A DNA stretch of 64,000 bases from a virus. The notes beneath the pieces were generated by a model. The model was given only the letters and a program-made list of their open reading frames with translations. It was not told where the DNA came from and made no database searches. This document shows, one piece after another, positions 48,649-56,949 of the stretch; positions within the stretch are counted from its first letter, which is position 1; each line of letters begins with the position of its first letter. The translations under genes were made by a program, and so were the position numbers. The stretch lies in the IMG/VR virus record IMGVR_UViG_3300045241_000083, positions 1 to 64,000 of that record, one strand, 5' to 3'.

Positions 48649-50837
48649 TGACCGACCCCGTTCATCAGTCCTCCTGGCGCGCCGCTCGATGTCTGATTCA
48701 GGCTCCTGAACGGCGACGCGATGAATCCGCTTGGGCCGACATTTACACTTAACATATCGTGAGGATTGGCCGCGATACCGAATGGCAGACCGCCTCCGCC
48801 CGCTCCGTTGCCCATACCACCGCCCATACCGTTCGCTTGCTGGTCCTGATTTCCCTGCTGCGCCGCCGCTTGCTGGCCTTCCTGCATAGCGTTCTGGACG
48901 ATCTGCGTCAACGCCTGCGCGATCTGAGCGGCCATCGGGTTCGCCTGCGCCTGCTTCTGAAGGGTCTGGATGAGCTGGCCGATAGCCTGCACCGCCTTCT
49001 GCATGATGAACGCGGGATCGGGTCCGGGCGGCGGCTCCGGACCAATCGTGCCCGTGACGTTACGCTCGTTGTTCACTTCGAGGAACCGGCGCAAGAGGTT
49101 CCATGCCATCGTCATGTCGCCCGCCTGCACCTGCTGTGCGAAGAGCGGCGAACTCATCACAGCCTGCATGATCGCCTGCCACTTCGCGATTCGGACGGTC
49201 GGGTTCCCGTTCTCGCTGTTGGCGTGCGGGATGTACCTATACCGCCTTCGCAGGTCCTGCGGTGTGACCTTGACGGCGTTCGCCTCGCCAACCCTGACTA
49301 GCGTGCCATTCTCGTCGGCGTGTTGCGCGGCAATGCTCATCGTGAGGACGGCCAAATCCTCCAGCCCTTGCGTGAAGTTACTGAAGTACAGATCGAACTT
49401 GCTGCTGATGTTCTGCTGGTCGGCCTGTATCTCACCGGTTTTGCGGACCTTCGGCTGCAACTGCAGGCTCTGACCGGCGACCATGTTCGCCGCGCGGGTG
49501 TTAAGCGCGTTACCGAGCTCTAGCGAGGTTCCCATCGCCGCCACGTCGTTCGGGATCGGTTCCGGCTTCAGTCCGCCGGCCATGTCGATGTCGATGACGC
49601 AGCCTGGATACCGCTTCAGCCGCCCAAAGTCGCGCTTCTGCGTCTTATCGACGAACCAGCCCGGCGTCGCGCCCCACGTAGCGGAGTTGATTCCCCATCG
49701 CATCAGCACCGTCAGTTCTTCCTGGATAGGCTTCAGGAGCGACGGTACGCACTCACCCTGCTGTCTCCGCGGCGTCTTGAGCATGTGGAACGGCACGTAC
49801 GGACGCATCTCGTAGGGGAGCTGCGCGAACTTGAACACGCAACCCTGGCCGTTCTTGCCCTTGGCGCGCGGGCAGACCATCCACACGAAATCGACGTTCC
49901 ACAGGTGCGGCGGCACGCGGAACTCGCCTGTCACCGGATCGAGCAGCACAGGGAGTTTGCCGATGTACTGATAGCACTCCCAATAGTCGTCCTGGTCGGG
50001 CTTCACGCCCTCGCGCTCGTCGAGATCGGTCAGCCAGTCGGCCCCGCCGTGCGAGGTCGCCCCGCCGTCGAGCATGTCCGTAATGGCGTCGTAGTCGTAG
50101 CCGTACGCCTCGATGCCCAAGAGCAGGTCGTGCGATGTTTGATTCATCCGCTCGATCATGCCAGCCGATTCCTGGTGGCTCGGCGCGTTCGGCGGATCGA
50201 GGTACACGTCGCGGGGGTCCGGCACGCGGTACTCGATGCCCTCGTAGACGACCGACTCGGTAAGCAGTGTCACCTGCTTCTCGTTGCCGAGGCGCTCGTA
50301 GTCGGCGACGGGCTTCCCCTTAGCATCCACCCAACCAGTCGAAAACTCGGTTGTGTACTCCTGCTTCCACCGCGCGGCCATCCACGCGACGGGGAACCGT
50401 ACGGCATCGTACGCCGCGTCGTAGATGTGCTTCGGCAGCCCCCACTCGTACGGCTTGACGGTGAGATACGCCTCGACCGCCATCGCGCCCTCTTCGTCCT
50501 GTGGGTCCGTCGCCTCGACCTGCCAGTATTTGTCACCCGATCGGATGTTGGAATTGAACCCGGCGGTCACGGTCGTGTGATGCTCGCGAGTGATCGGGTC
50601 TTCGGCGAGGGATGACTGGCCGAACGGCTGGCGAGTGGCGCTGTAGCCTCTGCCGCGAAGCTGGTTGTCCATCTCTGTGAACCAGTCGTTGCGGTCCCGG
50701 CAGGCTTCGACGCAAGCGCGTACGCGGTTCAGGATGTACTTCTCAACATCTTCGCGTATGTCGGCTGGGAGTGTGACCTTCGGATCAGCGAGGGCGGCGC
50801 GGGTATTGGAGGCGGTTGGCAGCGCGGTTAGTGGCAA
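48645..50837 (-). CDS. Portal protein
   Basis: The product has 730 residues. Landmarks: 'RLGNEKQVTLLTESVVYEGIEYRVPDPRDVYLDPPNA', 'HQESAGMIERMNQTSHDLLLGIE', 'ECYQYIGKLPVLLDP', and 'PYVPFHMLKTPRRQQGECVPSLLKPIQEELTVLMRWGINSATWG'. These follow the podovirus/P22-like large portal pattern. A C-terminal Gln-rich helical barrel region (QQAAAQQGNQDQQ) ends the protein. It forms the DNA channel and binds the adaptor. Confidence 0.8.
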   Translation of the reverse strand: MPLTALPTASNTRAALADPKVTLPADIREDVEKYILNRVRACVEACRDRNDWFTEMDNQLRGRGYSATRQPFGQSSLAEDPITREHHTTVTAGFNSNIRSGDKYWQVEATDPQDEEGAMAVEAYLTVKPYEWGLPKHIYDAAYDAVRFPVAWMAARWKQEYTTEFSTGWVDAKGKPVADYERLGNEKQVTLLTESVVYEGIEYRVPDPRDVYLDPPNAPSHQESAGMIERMNQTSHDLLLGIEAYGYDYDAITDMLDGGATSHGGADWLTDLDEREGVKPDQDDYWECYQYIGKLPVLLDPVTGEFRVPPHLWNVDFVWMVCPRAKGKNGQGCVFKFAQLPYEMRPYVPFHMLKTPRRQQGECVPSLLKPIQEELTVLMRWGINSATWGATPGWFVDKTQKRDFGRLKRYPGCVIDIDMAGGLKPEPIPNDVAAMGTSLELGNALNTRAANMVAGQSLQLQPKVRKTGEIQADQQNISSKFDLYFSNFTQGLEDLAVLTMSIAAQHADENGTLVRVGEANAVKVTPQDLRRRYRYIPHANSENGNPTVRIAKWQAIMQAVMSSPLFAQQVQAGDMTMAWNLLRRFLEVNNERNVTGTIGPEPPPGPDPAFIMQKAVQAIGQLIQTLQKQAQANPMAAQIAQALTQIVQNAMQEGQQAAAQQGNQDQQANGMGGGMGNGAGGGGLPFGIAANPHDMLSVNVGPSGFIASPFRSLNQTSSGAPGGLMNGVGQ

Positions 50838-50846
50838 GATGGTTGC

Positions 50847-51029
50847 CTAGTCGGAGGGTACAGGAGCATCAGAAGGCCAATTACAGTTCGGGCAGTGATT
50901 GAACGAATACCCGTTCTCGTTCATCTGGAAGAAGAACGTGGCGCATCGCGGGCATGACTGTTGTGTCTCGAACATGCCAGGGCGCAGTTCGCGCGTCTGT
51001 GGCTCGGCAGGTGTTTCGGTGGTTGGCAT
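50847..51029 (-). CDS. Small zinc-ribbon protein
   Basis: This 60-residue protein has CPRCATFFFQMNENGYSFNHCPNCNW, a four-Cys ribbon. It is located after the leader hairpin 51049-51096 and just before the portal. Confidence 0.55.
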   Translation of the reverse strand: MPTTETPAEPQTRELRPGMFETQQSCPRCATFFFQMNENGYSFNHCPNCNWPSDAPVPSD

Positions 51030-51048
51030 GGATACCTCTAAAGAGAGA

Positions 51049-51096
51049 AAGCCCGACCCAAGCGACGGTCGGTTGACAATCGCGCGGATCGGGCTT
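51049..51096 (-). terminator. AAGCCCGA-type hairpin
   Basis: AAGCCCGA (51049-51056) pairs with TCGGGCTT (51089-51096), followed on the minus strand by TTTCTCTCTTT. It is downstream of the promoter at 51157-51186 and upstream of gene 51029, hence a leader terminator. Confidence 0.75.
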
Positions 51097-51156
51097 CACT
51101 TGGACGGGCGCGGACAGTGAGTCCCAGACTATGAAGTTATGAATACGCTCGTGTCA

Positions 51157-51186
51157 ATCATACACCTTCTGCGGCGTTGTCGTCAA
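51157..51186 (-). promoter_or_regulatory. Late promoter TTGACG-18-TATGAT
   Basis: On the minus strand, TTGACG (51186-51181), 18 bases, TATGAT (51162-51157). The word GGTGTATGAT is shared with the promoter at 56012-56041. Predicted start at about 51150. The 184-bp gap 51097-51280 holds this promoter and no gene. Confidence 0.65.
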
Positions 51187-51280
51187 CGGTACTCCAACAG
51201 ACCAAATCGCGCGCGCTCGTCACCCGCAGTTTGGTTGGTAGGCTCGACGGTCGTCAACGGTGTAGGTCGGCATAGGGTTA

Positions 51281-51724
51281 TCAATCAGGCAAACGACGCT
51301 TCAACTCGGCGACCATCGCGTCCGCCTTCTTCTTCCAGCCATCTGGTTCCGTTCCGGGCTCCCAACCAAACACAACGTGTTCTTCCTGCGTCGGGGGACC
51401 GATCACGATGCGCGTGCCATGCAACCACATCGTTCCGTCGGCTCGATGCTCCATTCCGGATTCTAGCAATCTATCCGCGAGGGCCAGGAGAAACACGCGT
51501 GGCACGGCAACCAGCACGTTCATATTGGCATCTGCGGCGATCTTACAAGCTTCCAGGAGTACTTCGCCTAACAGGAGTGCTTCGCCTTGTGTAATCCACT
51601 GATTTCGGCTCGCCGTGATCGCATCTACGACCTCCTGCGGCGCTCCGTCGCCACGGAGGAAGGATTGCACGTGACCCTCAAACTCCTCGCGTGTATAACC
51701 GTACCTGCGCTCTACTTGGCTCAA
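51281..51724 (-). CDS. Hypothetical protein
   Basis: This 147-residue protein starts at TTG 51724, overlapping the upstream TGA (TTGA). A domain with ITASRNQWITQGEALLLGEVLLEACKIAADANMNVLVAVPRVF is helical. The C-terminal part is W- and E-rich. No family is recognised. Confidence 0.5.
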   Translation of the reverse strand: MSQVERRYGYTREEFEGHVQSFLRGDGAPQEVVDAITASRNQWITQGEALLLGEVLLEACKIAADANMNVLVAVPRVFLLALADRLLESGMEHRADGTMWLHGTRIVIGPPTQEEHVVFGWEPGTEPDGWKKKADAMVAELKRRLPD

Positions 51725-52020
51725 TTCTCCATCCCCGCAGTCTTCAGCGCGGCGGCGCTCAGCATCGATACCTGCGCCTTCAGCCGGGCGTTCTCGGACA
51801 GCAAGCGTGGTATCAGTACGCTCGTCGCGATGGTCAGCAGCACGGCCGCGAACTCCTCCTCCGGGATATCGCGCGCCGTCTCCTGCGATACCTTCCACCC
51901 TCCCGGCGACGGAGGTTGACCGGGGATGAGCACGGAGGACCTGATGACCTCCTCGATCACGATACGGCGCGGGCCGTCGTGCTTCACGGATTCGTCGGGC
52001 GGTAGGTCGGTGTCAGTCAT
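51721..52020 (-). CDS. Hypothetical protein
   Basis: This 99-residue protein has a central strand (RRIVIEEVIRSSVLIPG) and a helical end (LLTIATSVLIPRLLSENARLKAQVSMLSAAALKTAG) that may be a short coiled coil. Coupled on both sides. Confidence 0.45.
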   Translation of the reverse strand: MTDTDLPPDESVKHDGPRRIVIEEVIRSSVLIPGQPPSPGGWKVSQETARDIPEEEFAAVLLTIATSVLIPRLLSENARLKAQVSMLSAAALKTAGMEN

Positions 52021-52193
52021 TGCACGCTCTCACAATCTGCCTCAACAGCGCGCCCAGCCTTGCCCTTCGTCTCGTGGAGGTAGTAAATCGAGGTCGGCTC
52101 TGCCCTGAGTAGCGTCATAAGGGCAGCGATAAGTTGCTTGCCTCGGAGATAGACCAGATTGTCCAGGAGCGACTGTCTGTAGTCTTCGGTCAT
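52017..52193 (-). CDS. Small helical protein
   Basis: This 58-residue frame starts ATG-ACC-GAA (52193) and ends in ATGA with the next gene. Sequence MTEDYRQSLLDNLVYLRGKQ is followed by LIAALMTLLRAEP. The double 4-nt coupling (with 52190 and 52020) makes it credible. No family is recognised. Confidence 0.5.
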   Translation of the reverse strand: MTEDYRQSLLDNLVYLRGKQLIAALMTLLRAEPTSIYYLHETKGKAGRAVEADCESVQ

Positions 52194-52381
52194 CGCTTCT
52201 CACCTTTCGGAGTCATGTCGCGCTTCCGCTCCCAATACTTACAGGTGTCCGACCGCCTGATGACGCCTCGAACTAATTGGCAGGCACCCTGCTCGCCGTT
52301 GTCCCGGAACATCGAGCATGTGCCGCATGTGCGGGTGCTACCGGCGGCGTACATGTACTCGGCGGCCTGTTTGGATATCAC
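52190..52381 (-). CDS. HiPIP-like four-cysteine protein
   Basis: This 63-residue protein has the pattern CGTCSMF...GACQLVRGVI...DTCKYW, four conserved Cys in the layout of small high-potential iron-sulfur-like phage proteins. It may bind Fe-S or zinc; function unknown. Confidence 0.55.
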   Translation of the reverse strand: MISKQAAEYMYAAGSTRTCGTCSMFRDNGEQGACQLVRGVIRRSDTCKYWERKRDMTPKGEKR

Positions 52382-52575
52382 GCCTTCCCCGCCTTCCCCG
52401 CCTTCCAGTTCTCGTCCGCGTGCTTACGCAGCAACTCGAACACGAAGCAGGGAGAGCGGAATCGGTGGAGGATAGTGCATCCCCTGTTCGTGCAGTGAGG
52501 ACAATAGTAGCAATCGGGCATAGGCTGGTCGGATTCACGCGGGGCGCTCTCCGGGCGGGTGTCGGGTTTGGTCAT
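52378..52575 (-). CDS. Small Cys/His zinc-binding protein
   Basis: This 65-residue protein has CYYCPHC...CTILH and a basic GKAGKAGKA tail. Both ends overlap the neighbours by 4 bases. Function unknown. Confidence 0.45.
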   Translation of the reverse strand: MTKPDTRPESAPRESDQPMPDCYYCPHCTNRGCTILHRFRSPCFVFELLRKHADENWKAGKAGKA

Positions 52576-52715
52576 GGCACTACTCGCGGTTTGGCAAGAT
52601 GCGACACGACACAGGAGGCGATCAACCCTACGCTACCCAGAATGAGAGGCACCCAACTCCACGCGTAACGGTATACCTCAATCACATACGAGAGGATTGC
52701 CCGTCTCGACCACAT
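52572..52715 (-). CDS. 47-residue membrane peptide
   Basis: A frame from ATG 52715 to TGA 52572-52574 encodes a basic start (MWSRRAIL), a transmembrane helix (AWSWVPLILGSVGLIASCVV) and a short tail. It ends in an ATGA overlap with the next gene. Shine-Dalgarno is weak, so moderate support only. Confidence 0.4.
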   Translation of the reverse strand: MWSRRAILSYVIEVYRYAWSWVPLILGSVGLIASCVVSHLAKPRVVP

Positions 52716-52750
52716 AGACCGTCATACTTTTGGCCTCTCTGCGATAGCCT

Positions 52751-53398
52751 TCATTCCTTCACCCTGCGGTACACGGGCCACCGACTCCCGTCCAGGGCGG
52801 TCCATACCTCATCTGTCTTTACCTTTACGCCGAAGTGCCTATCCATCCACTGCTCATCCGGGCATTGCGCGCCTTCTACCGGTATCCTCAAAGGCTTGAC
52901 CTTCTTCGGCACGGAAGGCTGACCGTTGAGGCACCGCTTGCAGGACCATCCCGACTTCCCGCATCCACACACCCATTCCAAACGCGCCAACCACTCTGAC
53001 TCGGTAACCATCATGCACTTGTACGGGAGAGTGACCTTATCGCCCTCCGGCAGAAGCGGCGTTCCACTCCAATGGATCAGGACCATCGCGCCGCCCTTGC
53101 CATCCACCGGCACCCCGCGTCCCCTCCCCTCGAATCGGCCATCGTCGGGCAGCGGATTACAGGGCGGCGCGTGTCCCGTAACGTGTCCCGTAACGTGTCC
53201 CGTAACCTCGGGATGTCCCGCTACCTGTCCCGCTACCTGTCCCGGTACATCTATTTGTCCCGCTACGACAGGTTTCGGGACATTTACCTGTCCCGGTACA
53301 TCGTTACGGGACATCCTCTGATGCTTCTTCTTTGCCGCCTCGTACGACATCCCGTCCGCCATTAGATTTGCAATCCCTGCGTTCATCTCCCGTGGCAT
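52751..53398 (-). CDS. DNA-binding-like protein with VTGH/VPGQ repeats
   Basis: This 215-residue protein starts at about 53398 (MPREMNAGIANLMADGMSYEAAKKKHQRM), though later ATGs are possible because of overlap with the next gene. Residues 35-75 hold a repeat of 4-6-residue units (VPGQV, VAGQ, VTGHVTGHVTGH), encoded by near-identical GTCCCG-containing DNA repeats at 53,165-53,310. A CGCGKSGWSCKRC metal site follows. Function unknown. Confidence 0.5.
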   Translation of the reverse strand: MPREMNAGIANLMADGMSYEAAKKKHQRMSRNDVPGQVNVPKPVVAGQIDVPGQVAGQVAGHPEVTGHVTGHVTGHAPPCNPLPDDGRFEGRGRGVPVDGKGGAMVLIHWSGTPLLPEGDKVTLPYKCMMVTESEWLARLEWVCGCGKSGWSCKRCLNGQPSVPKKVKPLRIPVEGAQCPDEQWMDRHFGVKVKTDEVWTALDGSRWPVYRRVKE

Positions 53399-53492
53399 AG
53401 ATTCTCCTCTGAGCGGCCTCCCACTCAGCATCCGTCATGTAGAGTACACGCCGACGCTTCTTCTGTTCTTCGGGCAACCTCTTGCGTCCCAT
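53304..53492 (-). CDS. Small ribbon-helix-helix-like protein
   Basis: This 62-residue protein opens MGRKRLPEEQKKRRRVLYMTDAEWEA, which resembles a ribbon-helix-helix DNA-binding fold (RVLYMTDAEW as strand and first helix). It overlaps the next gene start in another frame by about 95 bases. No gene is seen from 53493 to 53584. Confidence 0.5.
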   Translation of the reverse strand: MGRKRLPEEQKKRRRVLYMTDAEWEAAQRRIYATGDERRDCKSNGGRDVVRGGKEEASEDVP

Positions 53493-53584
53493 GCCATAGT
53501 ATAGCATCTTTTACGGCACATCTACTCTATCCGCGCCGAAGTCCATGTCTCGGCTGGTTTGCCATCGGGCGGCGTCACTTCGAA

Positions 53585-55360
53585 CTACGCCACCCTACCA
53601 CCATGCGAGCGCAGGAGCAGGTGCGCCAGACCGTGGGCGGTCGTTTCATCGTCATGGCCTCGGCTCGCACCGCGTACGCCATCCTTCTCGACATACGCCA
53701 GCATCTCCCGGATCGCGCGCTCGTCCACGATCTCGATACCCTCCAGCCCCGCCGCCCGGTCGTTGATCGCCGTCTGCAAGAGGCTGTCCCGCCTTAGCTG
53801 GCCCTTCTCGGAGACCATGTAGCCCCACCGGGCCTTCTCTGGAGGAGTAATCCGCGTCAACGGTTGGCCGGGGTTGTAATGGCGCAGGTTGGGATAGACC
53901 GGATCCAGATCGCGCATCTGCTCCATCGCCTGCAACCCGTAGCCCCTCGGATCGTTCTCCACCAGGATTTCAGCGTCGTTGTAAAGGTTTCCTATCACCG
54001 CCATGTCGCGTCCAAAATCCCTCGGAGTGGGCCGGCCAAAGTACGCGGCTACCTGACGCCACGTGTCAGCGCGGTAGATGGCGAATGTGGACCAGTCGTG
54101 CGGATTGCCCTCTGCCAGCCCTCCCACTCCGCTACAGGCGTCCGCGCCGGCCACGTAACGGATGAGCGGGTCCTTCTCTCGTCCACACTCAGGGCAGATC
54201 GCCACGCCGTCGCGGAGGTATCGCGCGAGGCAGTCGTAGCTGGCCCCGCACGCGCACTCGATGTATCGCACGTCCTCCAGATCCAGCGGCGGATCGTAGA
54301 TTTTGAGGATGCCGTGGAGCTGGTGATCGTCGAAGGCGTGGGAAGGGTCGAATCGCTGCGTCGGCTTCGGCAGGCCGGGGAGCTGCGCCATAAGCCATTC
54401 GACGTTGAAATATGCGTTGGTGCCGCTGCTGATAAAAGCCTCTTCCGCGGTCCAGGGGTACTCCTGCGATACCAGCCCCTTCTGATCGATGGTCTCACGG
54501 CGATACCACGCGAGCTGCGCATCATCCAGACTGTGGGCCTCCGCTCGCTTCTGCTCCTCCTCGGTGCGCGTAAATCCGTCAGGCACGGGCAGCGTACAGC
54601 GTGGGTCCAGGTACCAGGGAACGAACAGCTGGTCGTAGTCCGTCAACCCGTCCTGGCCCTCTATCCAATCGTCGTAGAAGAAATTGAGGCCGTTGGCGGT
54701 GGTCTCCTCGGCGATGTTGCCCCACCGGGCGGCGGTCTTCAGCGACGCATCAAGCTCACGTATGAACTCTGCGTCACCGGGCCACTTACTGCGCTCGCTG
54801 AGGTGGAGGTTTGCGATCTGGGCACCTGAGAACAGGTTGGCGACTCCAGCAGTCGCGGCCACGAGCCTGCTGTTGGTCTGCGGCCAGAACAGTTCTCGCG
54901 TGTTGGCGCGGCCGGCCGGTAGCTTCTTGTCAGATGGGAGGTGACGGTAGAACCGGTCCACGATCTGGAATATCGCCTCGGCGCTGCGCTGGTCGTGCGC
55001 TACGGACGCGGTGAACCGCTCTGCGTTGTTGTACGTGTCGAGGAACATCAGGGCGAGGATGAGCGTGGAGAACCCGGCGCGGCGCGATTTGAGGAGCCGT
55101 TTGCGCCAGCGGAGGTTGGCTATTTTGGGTGATGGGTCGTCAGGGTCGAGGCCCAGCCATTCCATCAGGATGCGCTGCGGCGGGTTGAGGATGAGATCTA
55201 CGATATTGCCGTCCGCGTCGAGGATCCTCAGGTCGCGGAGGGTGATGGGATTGGGTTTGGCAGACTCGTAGTCAGGAGGCAACCACCGGCTTAATGTCGT
55301 CAACAACTCCTCGGAGAACTGTTGTACGTTGTACCGCTTCGGCGATTCGACGAGCAACAT
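53585..55360 (-). CDS. terL: Terminase large subunit
   Basis: The product has 591 residues. ATPase: LLKSRRAGFSTL (about 90-100) as Walker-A-like segment, and NLHLSERSKWPG as Walker B. Nuclease: VAGADACSGVG, AEILVENDPRGYG and GHDDETTAHGLAHLL carry the acidic ligands. Between the two lies an inserted four-Cys segment (YIECACGASYDC ... ICPECG) that may form a zinc ribbon, unusual for terminases. The N-terminus overlaps the small subunit by 89 bases; a TTG near 55,300 is an alternative. It packages DNA into proheads. Confidence 0.9.
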   Translation of the reverse strand: MLLVESPKRYNVQQFSEELLTTLSRWLPPDYESAKPNPITLRDLRILDADGNIVDLILNPPQRILMEWLGLDPDDPSPKIANLRWRKRLLKSRRAGFSTLILALMFLDTYNNAERFTASVAHDQRSAEAIFQIVDRFYRHLPSDKKLPAGRANTRELFWPQTNSRLVAATAGVANLFSGAQIANLHLSERSKWPGDAEFIRELDASLKTAARWGNIAEETTANGLNFFYDDWIEGQDGLTDYDQLFVPWYLDPRCTLPVPDGFTRTEEEQKRAEAHSLDDAQLAWYRRETIDQKGLVSQEYPWTAEEAFISSGTNAYFNVEWLMAQLPGLPKPTQRFDPSHAFDDHQLHGILKIYDPPLDLEDVRYIECACGASYDCLARYLRDGVAICPECGREKDPLIRYVAGADACSGVGGLAEGNPHDWSTFAIYRADTWRQVAAYFGRPTPRDFGRDMAVIGNLYNDAEILVENDPRGYGLQAMEQMRDLDPVYPNLRHYNPGQPLTRITPPEKARWGYMVSEKGQLRRDSLLQTAINDRAAGLEGIEIVDERAIREMLAYVEKDGVRGASRGHDDETTAHGLAHLLLRSHGGRVA

Positions 55361-55982
55361 CCTGATCCACCTGGGAAATAGCAGCCAAGAGGGCCTCGCG
55401 GAACGCGATCATCGCTTTCATGTCCGCCAGCGATCGCGCCAGGTCGGCCGCAGTCTGGATCGTCGCCCGCGTCTCCTGCGCTGTGTCGAGAATAAGCTGG
55501 CGGGGGTCCTTGTGTTTGAACTCGCCGCGCAGGCTGTTGCACACGATACGGGCGCCGTCCTCATCGTGCTCTAGCACATCGAGAAGTTCCGGCAACGGCT
55601 TGACACGACGCTCGGTGCGGAACTTTCCATCCGGCAGCGAAACCTCGACGTCGTACCTAACCTTGATGTCGTGCGCGTGAGGCCCCACGTCGTACCGCTC
55701 GGGATCGTTCGGATCGGTCAGATAGCCGTCGCAGGCGTCCTGGAGCTTGTTGACCCGGCTCAGCGATCGCGTGAGTTGCGCCATCGCGTTTAGTGAGCCC
55801 TGAACGAAGCGCTCGGTTTCCGCCGGGGCCGTCACCATCGCCGCCTTCGCCAAACCCATGCGCTGCAGCCGCTCATGCACGCTCTGAGGAGCGACACCGT
55901 ACTTTCTCGCGATCTCGGCTCCGCTCAGGCCGGCCCGCACATCCTGCCGCAGTTGCTCGTCGGTGAATCTAGGTACGCCCAT
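55272..55982 (-). CDS. terS: Terminase small subunit
   Basis: The product has 236 residues. An N-terminal helix-turn-helix (RFTDEQLRQDVRAGLSGAEIARKYGVAPQSVHERLQRMG) should recognise the packaging site, followed by a coiled-coil oligomerisation region. It is the first gene of the late operon, with ATG at 55982, 30 bases past the -10 box. Confidence 0.8.
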   Translation of the reverse strand: MGVPRFTDEQLRQDVRAGLSGAEIARKYGVAPQSVHERLQRMGLAKAAMVTAPAETERFVQGSLNAMAQLTRSLSRVNKLQDACDGYLTDPNDPERYDVGPHAHDIKVRYDVEVSLPDGKFRTERRVKPLPELLDVLEHDEDGARIVCNSLRGEFKHKDPRQLILDTAQETRATIQTAADLARSLADMKAMIAFREALLAAISQVDQDVARRIAEAVQRTTVLRGVVDDIKPVVAS

Positions 55983-56011
55983 CAGGGAATCTCAGGAGCC
56001 ATAATGCTCCC

Positions 56012-56041
56012 ATCATACACCCCCAACAACGGTTTACGCAA
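56012..56041 (-). promoter_or_regulatory. Late-operon promoter TTGCGT-18-TATGAT
   Basis: On the minus strand, TTGCGT (56041-56036), 18 bases, TATGAT (56017-56012). It drives terminase and the late genes and faces the plus-strand regulator promoter, so the 150-bp divergent region (55983-56131) is a control point. Confidence 0.6.
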
Positions 56042-56094
56042 TGGGCGCTATCATCTTCTCCCGGCCTGCCCCGGCTATATCTGCCTCTGTCGGT

Positions 56095-56124
56095 TTGACT
56101 GACAATAGTCACCTGTGATATACT
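56095..56124 (+). promoter_or_regulatory. Leaderless promoter of the MerR-type gene
   Basis: TTGACT (56095-56100), 18 bases, TATACT (56119-56124), seven bases before the ATG at 56132. Transcription should begin at or just before the start codon. Confidence 0.75.
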
Positions 56125-56131
56125 CTCTACC

Positions 56132-56329
56132 ATGCCACAGACTGAGTATACCGCTCGTGAGTTCGCGATGCGTAAGGGCGTTTCCTACTCCTGCGTACGC
56201 TCGTGGCTCGCACATGACCGCATACCTGGTCAACGCAAGCATGGCCGCGACTGGCTCATACCTGCCTCTGCGTTGCCTCTCATCGATAGACATCCTCGAA
56301 AAACCGGCAGACCTCCACTCCGAAAATAA
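56132..56329 (+). CDS. MerR/excisionase-type HTH regulator
   Basis: This 65-residue protein is TAREFAMRKGVSYSCVRSWLAHDRIPGQRKHGRDWLIPASA, the MerR-like helix-turn-helix-wing of excisionases and phage regulators (HTH_17). It is transcribed divergently from the late operon and so may control it. No effector domain. Confidence 0.75.
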   Translation: MPQTEYTAREFAMRKGVSYSCVRSWLAHDRIPGQRKHGRDWLIPASALPLIDRHPRKTGRPPLRK

Positions 56330-56387
56330 ATCGAAAATAGTTGGAACACGTAGACAAACGGTTGTTATCTACTTTGTCACATGCGCC

Positions 56388-56393
56388 TATAAT
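56388..56393 (+). promoter_or_regulatory. -10 box of a second leaderless start
   Basis: TATAAT lies six bases before ATG 56400. No well-spaced -35 is present, yet the arrangement repeats that at 56119, 63643 and 7934. Confidence 0.5.
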
Positions 56394-56399
56394 CTAGGT

Positions 56400-56657
56400 A
56401 TGAAGATAACCAAAAACTACTCGGTCATTATCCCTGGCGCCAAGCCTGTTACCATTAGGCAGACAACGACTGTCCAGCACGCGCTGAAACATGCCTGCTA
56501 TGCCTCACAGCTGCGCATCAGGGTATCCGTGATAGATAACCGAACACAGGTTACCATAACCGAGCTGCCGCCTATCGACAAGGCGCATGCCGAGAAACCT
56601 CACTGCAAGCGCGACAGGCAGTATCTCAAGGCCGCTCGCAAAGGAGAATCGAAATGA
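56400..56657 (+). CDS. Small basic hypothetical protein
   Basis: This 85-residue protein starts at the leaderless ATG 56400; a longer frame to 56115 covers the MerR gene and is rejected. It has strands (YSVIIPGAKPVTIRQTTT, IRVSVIDNRTQVTI) and a basic tail. No family is recognised. Coupled to the next gene. Confidence 0.55.
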   Translation: MKITKNYSVIIPGAKPVTIRQTTTVQHALKHACYASQLRIRVSVIDNRTQVTITELPPIDKAHAEKPHCKRDRQYLKAARKGESK

Positions 56658-56920
56658 CCGTACGAGAACTCATCGCACACTTGCAAGACATTGACGGCAA
56701 CCTCCCCGTTACTATCGTCACCGGACTGAGAACGGATGACGATGAGCCATATTGCCTCGAAGATCGCGAGGAACTGACCGAGCTGTCATGTGTCTATTGC
56801 GGCGAAACTCCGACATTCCCGGAATCGCTCGTCATCGAATGCATTCGCACAAGCAATCAAGATGCAGCCGCCGAATCATGGTCCTACGATATAGACGCTA
56901 TGTTCGCCGCACATAACTAG
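56654..56920 (+). CDS. Conserved small phage protein (TVRELIAHLQ)
   Basis: The product has 88 residues. 'MTVRELIAHLQDIDGNLPVTIVTG' is a common opening of small phage proteins (helix followed by DGxxPVxxxxG). An HN-type end follows. Function unknown. Confidence 0.5.
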   Translation: MTVRELIAHLQDIDGNLPVTIVTGLRTDDDEPYCLEDREELTELSCVYCGETPTFPESLVIECIRTSNQDAAAESWSYDIDAMFAAHN

Positions 56921-56949
56921 ATTCACACCCATACAAGGAGAACACCGTA

